A stretch of 13,489 bases of DNA from Candidatus Methylomirabilota bacterium (GTDB lineage Bacteria; Methylomirabilota; Methylomirabilia; Methylomirabilales; CSP1-5), in the NCBI GenBank assembly GCA_022615475.1, contig JAKEGQ010000013.1, forward strand, positions 1 to 13,489, read 5' to 3'. This document shows, one piece after another, positions 1 to 7,002 of this stretch (position 1 is its first letter; each line of letters opens with the position of its first letter). The position numbers were made by a program, and so were the translations under genes. Under the pieces are notes generated by a model. It worked only from the letters and a program-made list of their open reading frames with translations. It was not told the origin of the DNA and ran no database searches.

Positions 1-914
1 CCGCCCGTCAAGAGATACAGGAGGGCCATGCGGATCGCCACCCCGTTGGTCACCTGATCGAGGATAAGGCTGTACGGCCCGTCTGCCACCTCGGGTGCGA
101 TCTCCACCCCCCGATTGATCGGCCCCGGGTGCATGATCAGCACCCCCTCCTTCGCCTTCTTCAACCGTTCGACGGTGAGGCCGAAGAGGCGGCTGTACTC
201 GCGGAGCGATGGGAGCAGGGTCGGGCCCTGTCGCTCCCTCTGGATCCGAAGCATCATGATGACGTCGGCATCAGCGATGGCCGTCTCTATCTCGCACGTC
301 GCCCGGACCCCGAGCTGCTCTGGAAAGCGTGGGAGGAGCGTGGATGGTCCCGCGACCCTCACCTCTATCCCCATCTTGCGCATGGCGGCAATACCGGATC
401 GCGCAACCCGGCTGTGGCTGATGTCTCCCACGATGGCCGCCCGAAGCCCGTCCAACCGTCCCAGCCGCTCGCGCATAGTGAACAGGTCGAGGAGGGCCTG
501 GGTGGGATGCTCGTGGGCCCCGTCCCCGGCGTTGATGATCGAGGCCTGCAGGCGATCGGCGAGGATCTTGGGCGCCCCTGGGGCCGGATGGCGGATTACT
601 ACCACATCCGGGTGCATGGCCTGAAGGGTCTTGCCGGTGTCGAGGAGGGACTCGCCCTTGGCGACGGACGATGCGGTCGCTGAGATGTTGATTATATCGG
701 CGCTCAACCACTTGCCGGCGATCTCGAACGAGGTCCGTGTCCTCGTACTCGGCTCGTAGAAGAGGTTGATCACGGTCTTGCCCCGAAGGGCGGGGACCTT
801 CTTGATCTCGCGCGAGGCGATCTCTTTCATCGAGTCGGCCGTGTCCAGGATGAGATGGATCTCCTCCGCCTCCAGATCGCGGATCGTCAACAGATCCTTT
901 CGCTTCAGCGCCAT
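1..914 (-). CDS. pyrB: Aspartate carbamoyltransferase catalytic subunit, C-terminus cut by window edge
   Basis: Catalyses carbamoyl phosphate + L-aspartate to N-carbamoyl-L-aspartate, the committed step of cytosolic pyrimidine synthesis. I translated this frame by hand: 304 codons without a stop, starting MALKRKDLLTI. Visible family motifs are the carbamoyl-phosphate loop STRTRTSFE (residues 56-64), the SVAKGES loop (about 83-89, Lys86), HEHPTQ (134-139), MLRIQRER (221-228) and HPGPINRG (262-269). The family is about 300-315 residues long, so only a few C-terminal residues should be missing beyond base 1. The ATG at 914 is preceded by a GGAAGG ribosome site. It lies 122 bp after pyrR on the same strand and is probably cotranscribed, so it should fall under PyrR attenuation. 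No pyrI-like regulatory subunit is visible. Identification is very secure. Confidence 0.97.
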   Translation of the reverse strand, partial: MALKRKDLLTIRDLEAEEIHLILDTADSMKEIASREIKKVPALRGKTVINLFYEPSTRTRTSFEIAGKWLSADIINISATASSVAKGESLLDTGKTLQAMHPDVVVIRHPAPGAPKILADRLQASIINAGDGAHEHPTQALLDLFTMRERLGRLDGLRAAIVGDISHSRVARSGIAAMRKMGIEVRVAGPSTLLPRFPEQLGVRATCEIETAIADADVIMMLRIQRERQGPTLLPSLREYSRLFGLTVERLKKAKEGVLIMHPGPINRGVEIAPEVADGPYSLILDQVTNGVAIRMALLYLLTG

Positions 915-1036
915 TGTCACCTTCCTTGGGCTGTCAGCAGTCCGGATTGAGGACCTAGTGCATCCCCGGCCAAATCCGAAATCCGCAATTGCAAATTCGA
1001 AATTCCTTGCCTGCACGGCTGACGGCCGACAGCCAT
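915..1036 (-). repeat. pyrR-pyrB spacer with degenerate 7-base tandem repeats
   Basis: The 122-bp spacer between pyrR and pyrB holds a run of imperfect heptamers. Five AT-rich units occupy 972-1006 (AAATCCG twice, CAATTGC, AAATTCG, AAATTCC). After a 7-base gap, three GC-rich units occupy 1014-1034 (CACGGCT, GACGGCC, GACAGCC). I see no clear terminator or promoter for pyrB here, so read-through from pyrR is assumed. The function of the repeats is unknown; strand slippage during replication is the simplest origin. Confidence 0.6.
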
Positions 1037-1585
1037 CTACTCGATGTGATCCAGGATCACCACGCGGTCCGCGCCATCCTCCTCTTGGAGCATCACCTGG
1101 ACCTGCTCGGTCTTGGCCGTCGGGACATTCTTGCCGACGTAGTCGGCCCGGATCGGCAGTTCCCGATGCCCCCGATCCACGAGCACCGCCAGCTGGATTG
1201 CCCTCGGACGCCCGAGATCCATCAAGCCGTCCATCGCCGCCCGGACCGTCCGGCCGGTGTAAAGGACGTCATCCACGAGGATTACCTTCTTGTTTTCGAT
1301 AGAGAAGGGGATCTCGGTCCTTCGCACCGAGGGCTGGGGGCCGCCCTTGCCCAGGTCATCCCGGTAGAGCGTGATATCCAGCGCCCCGACCGGGACGTCC
1401 ACCCCGTCGATCTCCTTGAGCCGCTGAGACAGCCGCCGGGCGAGATCCACGCCTCGGCTTCGGAGGCCGATCAGGACCAGTTCAGCCGTCCCCTTGTTCT
1501 TCTCGACGATCTCGTGGGCGACTCGGGTGAGGACCCGCTGGATGGCCGTCGCATCCATCAGCTGCGCCTTTTCGCGGCTCTGCAT
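1037..1585 (-). CDS. pyrR: PyrR: bifunctional pyr operon attenuation regulator / uracil phosphoribosyltransferase
   Basis: RNA-binding regulator that, with UMP or UTP bound, promotes transcription termination in the pyr leader; many homologues also make UMP from uracil and PRPP. The 182-residue protein is close to Bacillus PyrR in length and is clearly collinear with it. It has an N-terminal AHEIVEKNKG segment (23-32), LYRDDL (73-78), the PRPP-binding signature VILVDDVLYTGRT (101-113), and QLAVLVDRGHRELPIRADYV (131-150). I chose the ATG at 1585, preceded by GAGGGAG, because it gives the expected N-terminus. A GTG at 1603 is in frame but directly abuts the terminator U-tract. It is first gene of the leftward operon with pyrB and lies immediately behind its own attenuator, the classical autoregulated layout. 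Identification is very secure; the start is less so. Confidence 0.96.
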   Translation of the reverse strand: MQSREKAQLMDATAIQRVLTRVAHEIVEKNKGTAELVLIGLRSRGVDLARRLSQRLKEIDGVDVPVGALDITLYRDDLGKGGPQPSVRRTEIPFSIENKKVILVDDVLYTGRTVRAAMDGLMDLGRPRAIQLAVLVDRGHRELPIRADYVGKNVPTAKTEQVQVMLQEEDGADRVVILDHIE

Positions 1586-1603
1586 GGCTCCCTCAGTAGG
1601 CAC

Positions 1604-1634
1604 AAAAAAACCCCCTCACCGTCTGGTGAGGAGG
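1604..1634 (-). terminator. Intrinsic terminator of the pyr leader (attenuator)
   Basis: Read on the minus strand, the arm CCTCCTCACC (complement of 1625-1634), the loop AGAC and the arm GGTGAGGGGG (complement of 1611-1620) form a 10-bp stem with a single G-U pair, followed at once by seven T (complement of 1604-1610). This is a strong rho-independent terminator placed 18 bases before the chosen pyrR start. It therefore acts as a leader attenuator rather than a gene end. Its 5' arm can pair instead with GGTGAGG of the upstream hairpin at 1682-1697. Confidence 0.9.
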
Positions 1635-1681
1635 CTTATACTTCCGGCTACGATTGGGATCTTCAATTACAGCTCCCTTGC

Positions 1682-1697
1682 GGGCCTCACCGGGCCC
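1682..1697 (-). promoter_or_regulatory. PyrR-binding RNA hairpin (anti-antiterminator)
   Basis: On the minus strand the leader reads GGGCCCGGTGAGGCCC, a hairpin with GGGCC/GGCCC arms. It fits the PyrR-binding loop consensus as I recall it from Bacillus (ARUCCNGNGAGGYU) at the key CC-N-G-N-GAGG-Y positions. The deviations at consensus positions 1 and 14 change A-U to G-C and so keep pairing. Part of it, GGTGAGG, is exactly complementary to CCTCACC in the terminator 5' arm. Binding of PyrR-UMP should hold this hairpin, free the terminator and shut off pyrR-pyrB. Confidence 0.8.
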
Positions 1698-1714
1698 ACT
1701 TAAAAGGCCATTTC

Positions 1715-1743
1715 ATAATAGATAGCTTGGCTGCGCATGTCAA
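1715..1743 (-). promoter_or_regulatory. Sigma-70 promoter of the pyrR-pyrB operon
   Basis: On the minus strand a perfect -35 TTGACA (complement of 1738-1743) and a -10 TATTAT (complement of 1715-1720) are separated by exactly 17 bases. Transcription should begin near 1708, about 11 bases before the PyrR-binding hairpin, giving a leader of roughly 125 nt to the pyrR start. Confidence 0.85.
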
Positions 1744-1771
1744 GGACATTTTCGCCGTAAGGGGGCGGGCG

Positions 1772-1800
1772 TTGCGTGGGTTCGGAGAGGGGGGTATACT
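1772..1800 (+). promoter_or_regulatory. Probable ligA promoter, divergent from pyrR
   Basis: A good -10 TATACT (1795-1800) lies 17 bases after a weak -35 TTGCGT (1772-1777). The predicted start near 1807 gives a leader of about 20 nt to the ligA GTG at 1828. The -10 match is strong and the -35 match poor (three of six), so the promoter may be modest or need an activator. Confidence 0.55.
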
Positions 1801-1827
1801 CGACTGGAGAAACGCGGAGAGGACGTC

Positions 1828-3855
1828 GTGAGTAAGGTCGTGAAAGATATGGAGAAGGCCAGGGCGAGGGTGGAGGAGCTGCGGAAGCTTATTCGCGAGC
1901 ACGATTACCTCTATTATGTCCTAGCCCGGCCCAAGATTTCGGATGCCGAGTACGATAAGCTCTTTAATGAACTCAAGCGGTTAGAGGAGCAATTCCCCGA
2001 ACTTGTCGCTCCCGAATCCCCTACCCAGATAGTCGGAGGCGAGGTAGCCGAGGGGTTCGCCTCGGTTCGGCACAGTAGCCCGATGCTCTCGCTCGATAAC
2101 GCCACCTCCGAAGAGGAGGTCCGCGAATTCGAGGCCCGCATAAAACGGATCATTCCTGATGCGACGTTCGAGTACGTCTGCGAGCCAAAGGTCGACGGCC
2201 TGGGCATCGCCCTGGTCTACGAGCGCGGCGCCTTCGTCCGCGGCGCCACCCGCGGAGACGGTCGGGTGGGTGAGGATGTGACGCATAATCTCCGGACCAT
2301 TCGGAATCTGCCGAAGGTGCTGCGGGGACCGCTCGCCCGGTACGATCAACTCGAGATCCGAGGAGAGGTTTTCATGTGGCGGGAGGCCTTTCAAAAGCTG
2401 AATCGGGATCTCGAAGAAGCAGGGGAGAGCACGTTTGCCAATCCAAGGAACGCGGCGGCCGGCTCGGTCCGCCAGAAAGATAGCAGGATCACGGCCACAC
2501 GCCCCTTGGACGTCACGCTCTACCAGCTGGCCGCGTCCAGCCCTTCTGCGAACCTCCGCACCCACTGGGAGGTCCTCGAGGCGTTTCGCGCCTCCGGCCT
2601 GCCCGTGAGCCCCGGTGCACGACGCTGTCGTACCCTCGACGCCGCCATCGCCTACCATGACGAGATGGAGGCGAAACGAAGCGAGCTGGGCTTTGAGAGT
2701 GACGGCGTTGTGCTGAAGGTGAACAGCTTGGCTCAGCAAGAGGCCCTGGGTTTCACCACGCATCACCCGCGCTGGGCGATCGCCTTCAAGTTCAAGTCGC
2801 AGCAGGCCCGGACGCGGATCCGCCGGATCCTGATTAACGTCGGTCGGACCGGGGCCCTGACGCCGTCGGCCGAGGTCGACCCCGTGGAGATCGCCGGCGC
2901 CAGGATCAGCCGGACGACCCTCCACAATGCCGACGAGATTGCCCGACTCGACGTGCGCGAGGGAGACCTGGTCGTGATCGAGCGGGCCGGGGACGTGATC
3001 CCGCACGTCGTAGAGGTCGTCCCCGAGCCGGAGCACAAAACCCGTCCAAAATTCAGGATGCCCACCCGCTGTCCGGTCTGCGGAGGGCGGGCCCACCGGC
3101 CGGAGGGGGAGGTGGTCTGGCGGTGCGACAATGCGGCCTGCCCGGCCCAGCTTAAGGAGCGACTGCTTCATTTCGGTTCGCGCCGGGCGATGGACATCGA
3201 GCACCTGGGCGAGGCGGTCGTGAATCAACTGGTGGACCGCGGCCTGGTGAAAGACTTTGCGGATCTGTACCACCTCGACGTGAAGACGCTGGCGTCGCTC
3301 GAGCGTCTGGCCCAGAAATCCGCGACGAACCTGTACGAAGCCATTCACAGGAGCAAGGGGCGGGGGCTGGCCCGTTTGCTCTTCGCTCTCGGCATCCGGC
3401 ACGTTGGCGAGCATGCCGCCCTTCTCTTCGCCCAACACTACCGAACCATGGGGAAGCTCCTGAGCGCGACGGAGGAGGAGCTGGCCGAAATCTACGGCAT
3501 CGGCCCCCGCATTGCGTCGAGCCTGGCCCAGTTTCTCGCCCTGAAGGAGAACCGGCGGGTCATCGAACGCTTGCAGGATGTCGGGATCAAGATGACCGAC
3601 GAGACGGCCGCGGTCGGCAGGAAGCCGCTCGCCGGAAAGATCTTTGTCCTTACCGGAACCTTTGAGGGCTTCAGTCGCGATGAGGCCAAGGCGGCCATCA
3701 TCCGCTTGGGGGGCCGCGTCACTGCCTCGGTGAGTAAGAAGACCCATTATGTCGTGGTCGGCGCCGACCCCGGATCCAAGTACGCCGACGCCCAACGTCT
3801 CGGTATCCCCGTCTTGAACAAGGCCGAGTTCAAAAAAGTCATAGGCCAGGGGTAA
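1828..3855 (+). CDS. ligA: NAD-dependent DNA ligase LigA
   Basis: Seals nicks in duplex DNA during replication and repair, using NAD+ to adenylate an active-site lysine. The 675-residue protein has the full bacterial LigA order. The N-terminal Ia domain contains EHDYLYYV (24-31); the adenylation domain carries KVDG with catalytic Lys121, ESDGVVLKVN (290-299) and AIAFKF (318-323). The OB fold follows, with IERAGDVIP (384-392). A four-cysteine zinc finger (Cys415, 418, 433, 438) comes next, then helix-hairpin-helix repeats (about 505-575) and a C-terminal BRCT domain (about 600-675). The GTG at 1828 has a GGAGAGGA site upstream; an in-frame ATG at 1849 is a weaker alternative. No frameshift or missing key residue. 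A membrane fusion gene starts 30 bp downstream, so read-through is possible. Confidence 0.98.
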   Translation: MSKVVKDMEKARARVEELRKLIREHDYLYYVLARPKISDAEYDKLFNELKRLEEQFPELVAPESPTQIVGGEVAEGFASVRHSSPMLSLDNATSEEEVREFEARIKRIIPDATFEYVCEPKVDGLGIALVYERGAFVRGATRGDGRVGEDVTHNLRTIRNLPKVLRGPLARYDQLEIRGEVFMWREAFQKLNRDLEEAGESTFANPRNAAAGSVRQKDSRITATRPLDVTLYQLAASSPSANLRTHWEVLEAFRASGLPVSPGARRCRTLDAAIAYHDEMEAKRSELGFESDGVVLKVNSLAQQEALGFTTHHPRWAIAFKFKSQQARTRIRRILINVGRTGALTPSAEVDPVEIAGARISRTTLHNADEIARLDVREGDLVVIERAGDVIPHVVEVVPEPEHKTRPKFRMPTRCPVCGGRAHRPEGEVVWRCDNAACPAQLKERLLHFGSRRAMDIEHLGEAVVNQLVDRGLVKDFADLYHLDVKTLASLERLAQKSATNLYEAIHRSKGRGLARLLFALGIRHVGEHAALLFAQHYRTMGKLLSATEEELAEIYGIGPRIASSLAQFLALKENRRVIERLQDVGIKMTDETAAVGRKPLAGKIFVLTGTFEGFSRDEAKAAIIRLGGRVTASVSKKTHYVVVGADPGSKYADAQRLGIPVLNKAEFKKVIGQG

Positions 3856-3885
3856 CTCAGCCCCGGACCTCTTGGAGAAGCCGCC

Positions 3886-4881
3886 GTGTCTCTCCGGAAG
3901 ATCGCCCCCTTTGTCCTGGCGCTCGTGGTTCTCGGGGGCGCCCTCATCGCCTTGAGCCTGGCCCGGAACTCTGCAGGAAAGATCCTGGAAGGGACAGGGA
4001 CTATTGAGGCGACCGAGGTCAGGGTGGGAACGAAGGTCTTGGGACGCATTAAGGAACTTCTGGTCAGGGAGGGGGATGAGGTCAAGACAGGGCAGGTGAT
4101 CGCTCGCCTGGAGAGCGCGGAGTACGAAGCGGCGGTCGCCCGGGATCGGGCGAGCGTGGCCAAGGCCGAGGCTCAACTTGCCGAACTGCTCGCCGGGGCC
4201 CGGGAGCAGGAGATCAAGGAGGCGAGGGCAACCGCTGCCCAGGCCGCGGCAAATCTCGAGAAGGCACGTCTCGACTGGGAGCGGTACCAGGAACTCTTTG
4301 CCGAAGGGGCCATCTCTTCTCTGGATCGGGACGCTGCCCTGAACCGGCATCAGGTGGCCCAGGAGCAGCACAAGGCGGCCCAGGAGCGACTGAACCTGCT
4401 CCTCGCTGGCGCGCGCGCCGAGGCGATCGAGGCGGCTCGCTGGGAGGTGGCGCGGGCCAAGGCGGCATTGAGCGCCTCGATGGTGACCCTCGACGACACC
4501 GTGATCCGGGCGCCGATCTCGGGAATCGTCCTGACCAAGGCCTCGGAAGAGGGGGAGACGGTCCTGGTCGGCACACCGATTGTTGTGATGATTGATCCCC
4601 AGGATATCTGGCTCAGGGTCTACATAGCCGAAAGTGATATCGGCAGGGTCCGGCTGGGCCAGCCGGCCCGGATCAGCGTCGACTCCTTCCCCGATCGGTT
4701 CTTTCCGGGGAAGGTGACAGAGATCGCCACCAGGGCAGAGTTTACCCCGAAGAACGTCCAGACCAAGAAGGAGAGGGTCTATCTAGTCTTCGGCGTCAAG
4801 ATCGCCCTCGAGAATCCCGAGGGACTGCTCAAGCCCGGTATGCCGGCCGATGCAGAAATCGTTGTGGAGGGGACAGGGTAA
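3886..4881 (+). CDS. HlyD/YbhG-family periplasmic membrane fusion (adaptor) protein
   Basis: Adaptor subunit of an ABC-type efflux system, expected to be anchored in the inner membrane and to bridge toward an outer-membrane channel. The 331 residues show a single N-terminal membrane anchor (about 6-26) and a split lipoyl-like domain (about 38-75 and 205-235, with RAPISGIVL at 208-216). A long alpha-helical coiled-coil hairpin lies at about 78-200; it contains two similar LLAGAR segments (101-106 and 172-177), and there is a beta-barrel part with LKPGMPADAEI near the end. The GTG start at 3886 is preceded by GGAGAAG at 8-base spacing. The next gene, an ABC ATPase, begins 6 bp after the stop. 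No outer-membrane TolC-type gene is in the window. Family is clear; substrate is unknown. Confidence 0.92.
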   Translation: MSLRKIAPFVLALVVLGGALIALSLARNSAGKILEGTGTIEATEVRVGTKVLGRIKELLVREGDEVKTGQVIARLESAEYEAAVARDRASVAKAEAQLAELLAGAREQEIKEARATAAQAAANLEKARLDWERYQELFAEGAISSLDRDAALNRHQVAQEQHKAAQERLNLLLAGARAEAIEAARWEVARAKAALSASMVTLDDTVIRAPISGIVLTKASEEGETVLVGTPIVVMIDPQDIWLRVYIAESDIGRVRLGQPARISVDSFPDRFFPGKVTEIATRAEFTPKNVQTKKERVYLVFGVKIALENPEGLLKPGMPADAEIVVEGTG

Positions 4882-4887
4882 GAGGGA

Positions 4888-5865
4888 ATGGGCGAGTACG
4901 CCATCGTTACGAAGCAGCTCACGAAGCGGTTTGGGACGCGGCTCGCCGTGGACCATATCGACCTCAGGGTTCGGCAGGGGGAGGTCTACGGGTTCCTCGG
5001 GCCGAATGGGGCCGGGAAGTCCACCACCATCCGGATGCTCTGCGGCATCCTCGATCCCACCGAAGGGGAGGGAACTGTCCTGGGCTACGACATCCGAACC
5101 GACCCCGAGAAGATCAAGGAGAAGATCGGCTACATGTCCCAGCGGTTCAGCCTGTATGAGGATCTGACCGTCCAGGAGAACCTGGAGTTCTACGCCAGTA
5201 TCTATGCCGTTCCCAAGGCTGAGGTCAAGCCGCGGATCGAGCGGATGATCCGGATGGCCGATCTGGTGGGGCGGGAGAAGGATCTGGCGGCGACCCTGTC
5301 CGGGGGATGGAAGCAGCGGCTGGCATTGGGCTGCTGCATCGTGCATACCCCTCAACTGATCTTTCTCGATGAGCCGACGGCGGGGGTGGATCCGGTCTCG
5401 CGCAGGAATTTCTGGGACCTCATCTACCGCCTCGCCGAAGAGGGAATAACCGTTATGGTGACCACCCACTACATGGATGAGGCAGAGCACTGCGACACCC
5501 TGGGATTTATCTACAAAGGCCGGATCCTGGTGCAAGGAAGCCCTGGCGAGATCAAGGCCACCCAGCTCCAGGGGCAGGTCTGGGAGGTGGACTGCAGCCT
5601 GCCCGGCCGTGCCTTCGAGGTGCTGGAGAAGATGGAGAAGATCGAGGACGTCGTTCGATACGGGCGACTCCTTCACCTCATCGGAGCAAGGGATGGCCTC
5701 TCGGAGGCCCGGGTGACTGGCGCCCTGGAGGAGGCCGGGATTCAGGTGCGGCGGGTGGAGCAAGTACCTCCCTCCGTCGAGGATATCTTTGTCTCCTTCG
5801 TCGGCCTTGACGAGCGCAAGAGCCTCCGCGCCCAGCTCCGGCGGGGGATTGAGGAGGGACGATGA
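4888..5865 (+). CDS. ABC transporter ATP-binding protein (YbhF/DrrA-like, ABC-2 exporter type)
   Basis: Nucleotide-binding subunit that powers the exporter encoded around it; cytoplasmic and membrane-associated. The 325 residues include Walker A GPNGAGKST (38-46), a Q-loop glutamine (Gln85), the signature LSGGWKQRLALG (137-148), Walker B LIFLDEP (157-163), a D-loop at AGVDP and the switch histidine in TTHYMDEAEH (192-201). The signature has Trp where LSGGQ has Gln, a variant I associate with this exporter subfamily rather than a defect. A C-terminal extension of about 100 residues follows the nucleotide-binding domain. It carries one such domain, whereas E. coli YbhF has two. The ATG at 4888 has AGAGGGA upstream. 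Its stop overlaps the permease start (ATGA at 5862), indicating translational coupling. Confidence 0.95.
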   Translation: MGEYAIVTKQLTKRFGTRLAVDHIDLRVRQGEVYGFLGPNGAGKSTTIRMLCGILDPTEGEGTVLGYDIRTDPEKIKEKIGYMSQRFSLYEDLTVQENLEFYASIYAVPKAEVKPRIERMIRMADLVGREKDLAATLSGGWKQRLALGCCIVHTPQLIFLDEPTAGVDPVSRRNFWDLIYRLAEEGITVMVTTHYMDEAEHCDTLGFIYKGRILVQGSPGEIKATQLQGQVWEVDCSLPGRAFEVLEKMEKIEDVVRYGRLLHLIGARDGLSEARVTGALEEAGIQVRRVEQVPPSVEDIFVSFVGLDERKSLRAQLRRGIEEGR

Positions 5866-6992
5866 ATACGCGATTGCTGGGAATCATGCGCAAGGAGTTC
5901 ATCCAGCTCTGGAGGGATCGTATCACCTTGACCCTGATTCTCTTTATGCCGGCGATGATGCTCTGGATCTTCGGCATTGCGGTCAATACCGAGGTCAAGC
6001 ACATCAGCACGGTGGTCTGGGACCAGGCCCGGACGCCGGAGAGTCGCCAGCTCTTGGAGGCGCTTGAGAATTCCCAGTATTTCGCGATCACCGATTACGC
6101 AAGGAACCTGCGGCAAGTCACAGAAGGCATCGACCGGGGCACGGCAAAGGTGGGCGTCGTGATCCCGCCCGACTTTGCCGAAAGGCTCCATGCCAGGAGA
6201 CCGGCGCAGGTCCAGGTCATCGTCGATGCTACGGATCCGTTAGTAGCCACCTCTGCGGTCAACGCGGCGGCGGCCATAGGCCAGGCCCGCTCTTTGGAGC
6301 TGGCTGTGGAGGCGCTCCAGGGCATCGGCGTGCGCGCCGAGTCGAGCTCCCTGCTCGATGTGCGGGTCCGCGCCTGGTACAATCCTGACATGCTGAGCCC
6401 CCTCTTCATCATTCCAGGCCTCATCGGTGCGATGCTGATGCAGACCACGATCGCCGTCGTGGCCGCGGTCATCGTGCGCGAGAAAGAGCGGGGGACCCTC
6501 GAGGCCCTGATCGTGAGCCCGCTCAGGCGATGGGAGCTGATGACGGGGAAGCTCGTCCCCAATATCGTGGTGGCCTACGCGCAGATGACGGTCGCCCTGG
6601 GGCTGGGCCACCTCTTCTTCGATGTGCCGGTCCGGGGAAACCTGCTTCTCCTGTACGCCCTGAGCCTGGTCTTCATCATCGGAAGCCTCGGCCTCGGGAT
6701 CTTCATCTCCACGCTCGCTCAAACCCAGCACCAGGCCATGCAGATCTCTTACTTCTTCTTCCTCCCCGGGATCTACCTCTCGGGGCTCCTCTTCCCGGTC
6801 GAGGGGATGCCGCCCATTGGCCAGGCCTTGGCCCATCTCATGCCCTTGACCTATTACCTCCAGATCCTGCGGGGCATTCTCCTCAAGGGAATCGGCATCG
6901 CGTATCTTTGGCCTCAGCTTTTGATCCTGTCGGCCTTTGGAGCCGTGGTCTTCACCTTGAGTGTCCTCCGATTCCAGAAGAGATTGGGGTAG
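5862..6992 (+). CDS. ABC-2 type transporter permease (YbhS/YbhR-like)
   Basis: Membrane subunit of the exporter. The 376-residue protein has the ABC-2 layout. A cytoplasmic N-terminus with RKEFIQLWRDR (10-20) is followed by the first membrane helix (about 21-41), a large external domain (about 45-178) and then five more predicted helices (about 180-204, 230-252, 262-286, 294-314, 348-368). The segment REKERGTLEALIVSP (206-220) is the conserved ABC-2 motif that follows the second helix. Only one permease gene is present, so the transporter is presumably a homodimer, or its partner lies elsewhere; E. coli Ybh has two permeases. The start overlaps the ATPase stop by four bases. The M48 protease gene starts 10 bp downstream. 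The exported substrate cannot be inferred. Confidence 0.94.
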   Translation: MNTRLLGIMRKEFIQLWRDRITLTLILFMPAMMLWIFGIAVNTEVKHISTVVWDQARTPESRQLLEALENSQYFAITDYARNLRQVTEGIDRGTAKVGVVIPPDFAERLHARRPAQVQVIVDATDPLVATSAVNAAAAIGQARSLELAVEALQGIGVRAESSSLLDVRVRAWYNPDMLSPLFIIPGLIGAMLMQTTIAVVAAVIVREKERGTLEALIVSPLRRWELMTGKLVPNIVVAYAQMTVALGLGHLFFDVPVRGNLLLLYALSLVFIIGSLGLGIFISTLAQTQHQAMQISYFFFLPGIYLSGLLFPVEGMPPIGQALAHLMPLTYYLQILRGILLKGIGIAYLWPQLLILSAFGAVVFTLSVLRFQKRLG

Positions 6993-7002
6993 GCGGGCGG
7001 CC

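Noticed and set aside
137..148. Defective ABC signature in the exporter ATPase (LSGGW for LSGGQ; coordinates are residues of the protein at 4888-5865)
   Set aside because: The Trp form is, to my knowledge, normal in YbhF-like exporters, and all other ATPase motifs are intact.
1981..4371. Very long open frame antisense to ligA and the adaptor gene
   Set aside because: It is a shadow of GC-rich codon use on the opposite strand: no family motif, and both overlapped genes are unmistakable.
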